In this document: positions 57,423 through 64,000 of the stretch, in pieces
How the letters are laid out: every line of letters starts with the position of its first letter
How positions within the stretch are numbered: the first letter of the stretch is position 1
Made by a program: the position numbers and the translations under genes
NCBI RefSeq assembly: GCF_026151205.1
Contig: NC_087081.1
Coordinates: 18,088,859 to 18,152,858 of the forward strand
Origin: Bolinopsis microptera
Lineage: Eukaryota > Ctenophora > Tentaculata > Lobata > Bolinopsidae
Reading direction: 5' to 3'
DNA length: 64,000 nt
Notes under the pieces: generated by a model
Database searches by the model: none
Seen by the model: the letters and a program-made list of their open reading frames with translations, nothing else
Told to the model about the DNA's origin: nothing

Positions 57423-58030
57423 GTACGGGGGGCCGGGGGGGGGGGGGGGGGGGGGGGGGGGGAAAGGGGGGGGGGGGGGGGGGGAGGGGGGAGAGTAATT
57501 ATGGAAATTTTCAAAAGACTCACCCACCCCCTTCGCGGTACTAACTGTTTTTTTTTCGGAATAATAATTAAGACACGCCACCCCCTTTTGGCTGGCTTTT
57601 TGCCGGTACCTAACTGTGTCTTTGGGTAAATATAAAATAAGATACCCACCCTATAAATTGCCTTTAAAACAGCTTATCAAACATTGGGAAATTGGCAAAT
57701 TATCCCCACAATTTAGTAGGGTTTTTGATTTTCAATGTAGTCGAAAAGATAAAAAAGTACAACAAAAGGAAAAAAATTCAAAAGATCCAAAAAAAAGGAA
57801 AAACCTCCAAACTCAAAAAAAAACCCATCCAAAATTGAAATTTAAGGTAAAATGGGTTTTTTTTGGGTCGGACACCCCCCTTAGTACCATGTTGTTTTTT
57901 TTCTTCGAAATGAGCACAGACCCACCACCTAGTACAAAAGTACTAACGTGTTTGAAGAAAATATGACCCACCACCCCAACGTCAAGTACAGGACTAAGTG
58001 CATGATACCCCCCCCCCCCCCCCCCTCGAA
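57423..58030. repeat. G-run and homopolymer-rich low-complexity block
   Basis: G tracts cover most of 57423-57492 and a C tract lies at 58008-58025. Between them are repeated CACCCCC, TTTTTTT and AAAAAAA patches with short echoing phrases (GGTACTAACTG, GGTACCTAACTG). Confidence 0.85.
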
Positions 58031-58505
58031 TATGTGACCACCTTTTTTTAGGACCACTTTCTTGACATATTGCAAATATTGCAATTAATGACCAGCACAC
58101 TTTATGACCAAGAGATCCCATAGTGAAACACATTAACTTTAAGCTCCCTTGACTTTTCACCTCATAACCTGATGTAACGCCTTCGCTTTTACGAAATAGG
58201 GTCCATCCGTACAGTATCCACATATACTGTATAATATAAAATAATGATATAGAAAATAAACCAATATTTTAACCATTAAATGGAATTATTTATTTGAAGT
58301 TTAACTGACAATCAAGCTAATATTCGTTCACTCCCGGTACAGCAGAAGAAGACATGTGGGAATGCCTTTGTTAGCGGACACATGGCCCTCGGATCTCGCA
58401 ACTCTGTCGAGTCATGCGCTGCACAGCGTGCTTTACGAGGGTCCCCATTGCCAGTGATTAGGAGATACTTTGCAAAGACCTGATGGAAAAGTCGACCTTC
58501 CTTCA
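58031..58505. other. Non-coding
   Basis: No exon or repeat recognised; slightly GC-richer at 58330-58500. Confidence 0.4.
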
Positions 58506-58790
58506 GAGGTTAGGATTTTAGAGTTACATCAGAGTTAGAAGTACTCCTAGCAGATACTTTTAGCTAGTTAGAGTTAGAAGTACTCTAATACTCCCAATAC
58601 ATCTAGCTAGTTTAGAGTTAGAAGTACCTAACTCAATAATTACGCTAACAAACAAGTTTAGAGTTAGAAGTACTCTAACTCAATACTCCTTAGCTAGTTA
58701 AGGTAAATACTCTAACTCAATAGCTTCTACGCTAGTTCAGAGTTAGAAAGTACTCCTAGCTCGATACTTTTAGATTAAGAGGAGTTATTT
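58506..58790. repeat. Degenerate repeat of TTAGAGTTAGAAGTACTCTAA
   Basis: Six or so copies of TTAGAGTTAGAAGTACTC with spacers of 45-60 bp, alternating with TAGCTAGTT and CTCAATA. The unit is partly self-complementary (GAGTTAGAAGTACTCTAACTC). Confidence 0.85.
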
Positions 58791-60382
58791 TAGGATGGTG
58801 TGTGACAGTAAACGGGTCTCGGCAAAGGGACTTCTTAAGTCCAGTACGTTTAACGCCTGTAGGAAGATCGCAGGATTCCCCTAGTCAACGCTACTCTTTC
58901 CATCGCATGGCTACGACACTCAAATTTGGACATGGAATGTTTTGCGGTTCCCTATCGCACCACATACAGCAACACATTGTTGCAGAGGACATTGACAGAT
59001 CATAACTTAGACATTTTAAGCACTTCAGGAGACCAAGACACGTGAATACTTGGAAACAACACTCCCTTGACATCATCGATTGTTTTTGTATTGATCAGAG
59101 ATAGCCAATCAGCAGATAGACACGGTACATAGACTTTTGGTTTATTGTTTAACAAGCTTTTTTGAATGTATAGTATCGCATCATCAGATCGAGTGGGATT
59201 CTTTGGGGTGGGACAGAAGTTGGTTATAATGGACTTTTAAATAAGTGCTAAAGGTGATCAACCCACCTTGTCAATCAGATTGTTAATTGTTTTACAGCCC
59301 ACGAATCCCAAGTCAGTTCAGAATCCCCGAATAGTCAACCCAATTTTACGATGAGCTACTCGAGGCTAATCAGTTGTTCCTGCTAGAATTTGAAGTAATG
59401 GATGTTAGGCGACAATTAATGCCAAACTTGGCAAAAGAAGCCCTGTTGATGTAGACAATGGTTTACATTGAATAAGGTAACAAGGTTTGGGAGGAGGAAT
59501 GAAAACGTTGAAAGGTTTCTACACTTTCTCCACTGCTATAGGCCTGTTTGCTGCCAACACTTTCATTCCTTCCCATAACAGCAGATACATTACCACACGG
59601 ACTGGGTTAGGATTCGGGATCAAAGCAACCAGTAAAAGTAAACCTTATTCAACAGATTGACCTTCATACTCTGCAAGTCCAGAAGCAAAGGCAACTGCTA
59701 ACTGATGCCAGGTCATATGCAGGTACAAAGCACCGCGAGACCACAAACTTGTTGTTGCCAAGGCAGATTTTTCCGCAGCGCTTCAAGTTGTACAAGAAGA
59801 GCAGTGCATTCAAAAGACTTATAACACAACAACCTTGTATGAAGCAAACAAGCTCAACACCAATAATCAGCAAGAACTACGTCAGAAACTTGAAGCAAAC
59901 TGAATCAGATCCTGACTTTACCTCCAACAACACGGAACCGCAATTTGATATGCTTTTTGGTGAAGTTAAAGAAAAAGCCAGCTGATTCCACTGTGGGTTT
60001 TCGCGAGCCACACGAAAGAGGAATCATTCCCTCTGACAGACAAGTTGGTGCATGTCAGAAAAAGGAAACAACTTTTACAACAACTGACAACAACGAATAC
60101 AGAGACAGGACAAGCTCTCAGAGCTAAATTAACAGGCTCCAAACGACAATTACTAAACGGTTGAAAACATTGAGATTTTGAGTAGCAAACAGCCTAGCTG
60201 ACTCTATAGCCCACATAGACGAAGGACGGAGAATTTTTGAAGCTAGCTCTTCAACTATCAGGCAAACAGAAAACGGTGTCAGGCTCTTGTGTCTGTTTAC
60301 AAACCACTGACAACCTAATGGTAATAATGAAACGAGACAAGGTGAAAAAAAATCTTTAGTTACAAAATGAGATCCCACCATG
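58791..60382. other. Decayed coding-like sequence, no intact gene
   Basis: 58802-59005 encodes a short frame containing TLKFGHGMFCGSLSHH, faintly like the VKHGGGSVMVWG block of Tc1-type transposases. It is too weak to call. 59470-60120 has protein-like pieces in shifting frames (see 59650-59903). Confidence 0.35.
59650..59903 (+). pseudogene. Helical protein fragment, frameshifted
   Basis: The first block reads QQIDLHTLQVQKQRQLLTDA. After a shift near 59757 the second reads ADFSAALQVVQEEQCIQKTY, NTTTLYEANKLNTNNQQELR, QKLEAN then TGA. It is Gln-rich and coiled-coil-like. Its position directly before a PLE terminal piece (60386-60685) suggests a retroelement N-terminal region, but the family cannot be stated. 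Confidence 0.3.
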
Positions 60383-60400
60383 TTTAAAACATAATTCTTT

Positions 60401-60431
60401 GTCGACGTTTCGGCTACATGCCTTTGTCATA
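60401..60431 (-). ncRNA. Hammerhead-like relic
   Basis: Minus-strand copy of the motif described at 9551-9585, with the same GAAACGTCGAC box. Confidence 0.35.
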
Positions 60432-60581
60432 AGCAAGCCGTTATATTTTATGTTTCTTTTGGAAAAAATTTGTGATCGTTGTTGGGTTTCAAGATGTTAT
60501 TTTTTGTTGTTATATTTCGTAGTATTAATAGATTATTTTAACATTGTATCTTTGCAGCTATGTAAGTTTTCAGTACGTCCT

Positions 60582-60616
60582 GTTTATGACAAAGGCATGT
60601 AGCCGAAACGTCGACA
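60582..60616 (+). ncRNA. Hammerhead-like relic
   Basis: Plus-strand copy identical to 9551-9585 by eye. Confidence 0.35.
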
Positions 60617-60685
60617 AAGAATTATGTTTTAACACACTGAGTGGAGACTCTCATTTCGTCAACTACAATTAAAAATAAACTTATA

Positions 60686-61695
<1,010 letters not shown>

Positions 61696-62026
61696 ATGAC
61701 CTACCCTAATGTCATACGAAATGTGACTCTATACAAACGCTGCGAAGTTGTTCCACTGAGTGAGCGTGTTGCTCGTGCACGGTGGAGAATGCTCGGTCAC
61801 ATCCTCCGCAGTGATAATAACTCACCTGCCCAGCTTGCCTTACATTTTGCTGTAGAGAGTCAGAGTTTGATGAGAGGTAGAGTCGGACGACACCAGTCAA
61901 ACTTGTTAAAAACTATTTTGAACGATTTAAGTGACAGAAATTTTAGACTTGTAAATACAGACGATTTATACCATTTAAGACTTTTTGCAACAGATAGAAA
62001 AGCATGGAGAGAGTTAAGCATGATTT
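61696..62026 (+). pseudogene. LINE reverse transcriptase C-terminal remnant
   Basis: 110 codons beginning inside the element (YPNVIRNVTLYKRCEVVPLS, ARARWRMLGHILRSDNNSPA, GRVGRHQSNLL) and ending KAWRELSMI, TAG. It aligns by eye with residues 115-227 of the frame at 6513-7196 (same RWxMLGHxLRS and RRxW end). It is 5'-truncated. A short A/T-rich tail with AATAAAG follows at 62103, possibly the element's 3' end. It sits in the intron upstream of the exon at 62167. Confidence 0.85.
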
Positions 62027-62166
62027 AGTTTATTCTGTGTTATTTTTCTCTTGGTGACTTATCAGGTCATCAAGATGTTCTTTATGTTCTATTTTTGATT
62101 TGAATAAAGTTATATAATAAAGGTTCTAACATTATATTATACAGTTTTTAATGAAACACTTTTCAG

Positions 62167-62276
62167 GTATGGTGATATAACCACTAATCAGTTGAAAACA
62201 ATGGATCCTGTGGAGCAGCAAACTATATTTACACTTTATGCTATTCTGTGCTTCCTACCAATATTATTTTCAGCAG
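62167..62276 (+). CDS. Membrane-protein gene, internal exon
   Basis: After ACTTTTCAG, one base then YGDITTNQLKTMDPVEQQTI and FTLYAILCFLPILFSAG, closing at donor CAGCAG|GTATGC with one base over. The second half is a hydrophobic segment that reads as a transmembrane helix. It joins in phase to the exon at 62563. No family recognised. The last 30 bp are duplicated just downstream (62285-62319). Confidence 0.55.
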
Positions 62277-62319
62277 GTATGCTTTTCTGTGCTTCCTACC
62301 AATGTTATTTTCAGCAGGA
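62246..62319 (+). repeat. Tandem duplication of an exon end
   Basis: TTCTGTGCTTCCTACCAAT followed by TTATTTTCAGCAG occurs at 62244-62276 and 62284-62317. The first copy ends the exon. The second has the shape of a splice acceptor. Confidence 0.9.
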
Positions 62320-62562
62320 GCTCCTTCATATCACATGATATTGATCAGACTAATGAATGATTAGGTTCTCAACTCGCGCTGTGATATAATTTTATAAATG
62401 TATTTACTTGATAATTAAGATATAAAACAATTAAGATAAGTAATAAATATCGTACATTGAAATATTTGCACGGCTCAATGTGCCATTTATGTCAGGGCTG
62501 TTACCTAGACAGCAGGGTTGCTACTTGTTACCGCCACTAGACAACTTGTTCTTATATTTCAG

Positions 62563-62656
62563 GGTTGTTGCCCCCTCTAGATTGCCTCTTCTGCTGGCTA
62601 CCAGAAACATGGCTTGTCATATTCAATGGTACATCTGCCAGCACTTCTCTTTTGGG
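62563..62656 (+). CDS. Membrane-protein gene, next internal exon
   Basis: A strong acceptor (TTGTTCTTATATTTCAG) and donor (TTGGG|GTTAGT) bound 94 nt. In the phase set by 62276 it encodes LLPPLDCLFCWLPETWLVIF then NGTSASTSLLG plus two bases: a second hydrophobic segment followed by an N-glycosylation-type NGTS. The other open frame (VVAPSRLPLLLATRNMACHI) does not match the upstream phase. The next exon should lie beyond 64000, or past the 66-bp array that begins 30 bp downstream. Confidence 0.55.
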
Positions 62657-62689
62657 GTTAGTTTATATAGCAAACAATAGCTGTCTTTT

Positions 62690-63618
62690 AGACAAGGCAA
62701 GAAAGTATCTAAAAGTTATGGGTAAAACCTCAATTTAATGTTCCCTTATTTACCGTAACAAGCTTAGAAAGTATCTAAAAGTTATGGGTAAAACCTCAAT
62801 TTAATGTTCCCTTATTTACCGTAACAAGGCAAGAAAGTATCTAAAAGTTATGGGTGAAACCTCAATTTAATGTTCCCTTATTTACCGTAACAAGGCAAGA
62901 AAGTATCTAAAAGTTATGGGTAAAACCTCAATTTAATGTTCCCTTATTTACCGTAACAAGGCAAGAAAGTATCTAAAAGTTATGGGTAAAACCTCAATTT
63001 AATGTTCCCTTATTTACCGTAACAAGGCAAGAAAGTATCTAAAAGTTATGGGTAAAACCTCAATTTAATGTTCCCTTATTTACCGTAACAAGGCAAGAAA
63101 GTATCTAAAAGTTATGGGTAAAACCTCAATTTAATGTTCCCTTATTTACCGTAACAAGGCAAGAAAGTATCTAAAAGTTATGGGTAAAACCTCAATTTAA
63201 TGTTCCCTTATTTACCGTAACAAGGCAAGAAAGTATCTAAAAGTTATGGGTAAAACCTCAATTTAATGTTCCCTTATTTACCGTAACACTTTAGAAAGTA
63301 TCTAAAAGTTATGGGTAAAACCTCAATTTAATGTTCCCTTATTTACCGTAACAAGGCAAGAAAGTATCTAAAAGTTATGGGTAAAACCTCAATTTAATGT
63401 TCCCTTATTTACCGTAACAAGGCAAGAAAGTATCTAAAAGTTATGGGTAAAACCTCAATTTAATGTTCCCTTATTTACCGTAACAAGGCAAGAAAGTATC
63501 TAAAAGTTATGGGTAAAACCTCAATTTAATGTTCCCTTATTTACCGTAACAAGGCAAGAAAGTATCTAAAAGTTATGGGTAAAACCTCAATTTAATGTTC
63601 CCTTATTTTCCGTAACAT
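62690..63618. repeat. 66-bp minisatellite, 14 copies
   Basis: Unit with AAGTATCTAAAAGTTATGGG, TAAAACCTCAATTTAATGTT and CCCTTATTTACCGTAACAAG. Two copies carry a different junction (AAGCTTAGAAAG at 62759 and CACTTTAGAAAG at 63287). It starts 34 bp after the donor of the exon at 62563. Confidence 0.97.
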
Positions 63619-64000
63619 GGCGACAACTAGCGCTGGCCAGCGCTAGTTGTCGCTATCCAGCGCTAGTTATCGAACTGTTTTCTGCGGTGGCCAGTTGCCC
63701 TGGCCATCGCAAACTATCGCGTGCGACAGTGTCGCATAGCCAGCGACAACTAGCGCTGGATAGCGACAACTAGCGCTGGATGGCGACAACTAGCGCTGGA
63801 TGGCAACAACTAGCGCTGGATAGCAACAATTATCGAACATATATATTTTGCGCTGGCCAGCGTTATCCAGCGCTGGATAGGCGATAGCGACAACTAGCGC
63901 TGGATAGCAACAATTATCGAACATATATATTTTGCGCTGGCCAGCGTTATCCAGCGCTGGATAGGCGATAGCGACAACTAGCGCTGGATAGCGCTAGTTG
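63612..64000. repeat. Palindromic CAGCGCTGG repeat cluster
   Basis: Many copies of GCGACAACTAGCGCTGGATA in both orientations, with AGCGCTGGCCAGCGCTAG palindromes and a 110-bp direct duplication (63829-63893, 63903-63984). It is much GC-richer than the flanks and continues past the window edge. Confidence 0.95.

Larger units (their letters stand above)
60386..60685. mobile_element. Rearranged PLE terminal copy, same family as 8426-9647
   Basis: 60386-60431 matches the outer end of the PLE arm in minus orientation. It is joined at about 60432 to the same arm in plus orientation (60433-60680), ending in the same CTACAATTAAAAATAAA. A 17-bp deletion and several substitutions separate it from the 9.0-kb copy. 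It lacks the protein fragment. Confidence 0.8.

Noticed and set aside
58802-59005. Tc1-type transposase fragment
   Set aside because: Only a 15-residue faint resemblance; no DDE residues or TIRs seen.

Overview
This is eukaryotic, almost certainly metazoan nuclear DNA. It is AT-rich, has small exons with GT-AG borders, carries several retroelement classes, and well over a third of it is tandem repeat. Nothing prokaryotic is present: no operons, no ribosome-binding sites, no long ORFs. The mix of Penelope-like elements (PLEs) with GIY-YIG endonuclease, LINE fragments, a tRNA-derived SINE, CCCTAA-type short repeats and an exon resembling the ciliary protein JHY points to an invertebrate animal. 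The phylum cannot be fixed from sequence alone.

Layout. 1-5655 is a near-perfect 65-bp minisatellite running off the left edge. It grows out of the 3' end of a minus-strand exon (5613-5865). That exon belongs with exons at 13762-13874 and 15389-15499, because their splice phases agree (a JHY-like ciliary gene). Its introns hold LINE remains (6280-7196), a 1.2-kb PLE palindrome (8426-9647), a 40-bp array duplicated with its flank (9698-11510) and a 20-bp array (13878-14503). 16058-19797 is a 22-bp satellite and 21007-21833 a 67-bp array. 23450-26425 is minus-strand LINE debris. 27394-28436 is a degenerate three-copy repeat behind a 28-G run. 28.4-35.3 kb is mostly non-coding, with a few weak exon candidates. 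35358-37445 is an unusual element with G-run ends, a polypurine interior and an AATATA target duplication.

38087-41986 is a LINE ORF1 relic split by a 2991-bp non-coding DNA-transposon-like insertion (38710-41700). The insertion has 42-bp terminal inverted repeats, a 7-bp target duplication and about twenty copies of a 15-bp motif. A tRNA-SINE (42470-42858) and a MITE-like element (42892-43527) follow. 43879-44001 is the last coding exon of guanylate kinase (minus). 44400-47021 is a 1311-bp tandem duplication, each unit carrying the 3' half of a PLE.

49439-52895 holds a plus-strand gene of unknown identity, read as seven candidate exons with compatible phases. One exon has an in-frame TGA. 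54433-54472 may be a first exon. 62167-62656 holds two phase-matched exons of a predicted membrane protein. The window ends in a 66-bp array and a palindromic GCGCTGG-rich repeat.

The most interesting pattern is that at least three minisatellites are fused to exon-intron borders of host genes, so copies of a splice-site-like sequence are repeated tens of times next to the real site. The second is the pair of large non-autonomous elements (35358-37445 and 38710-41700) with intact target duplications and internal repeat architecture that no encoded protein explains. All exon models come from reading splice consensus and reading frame only; no homology search was possible.
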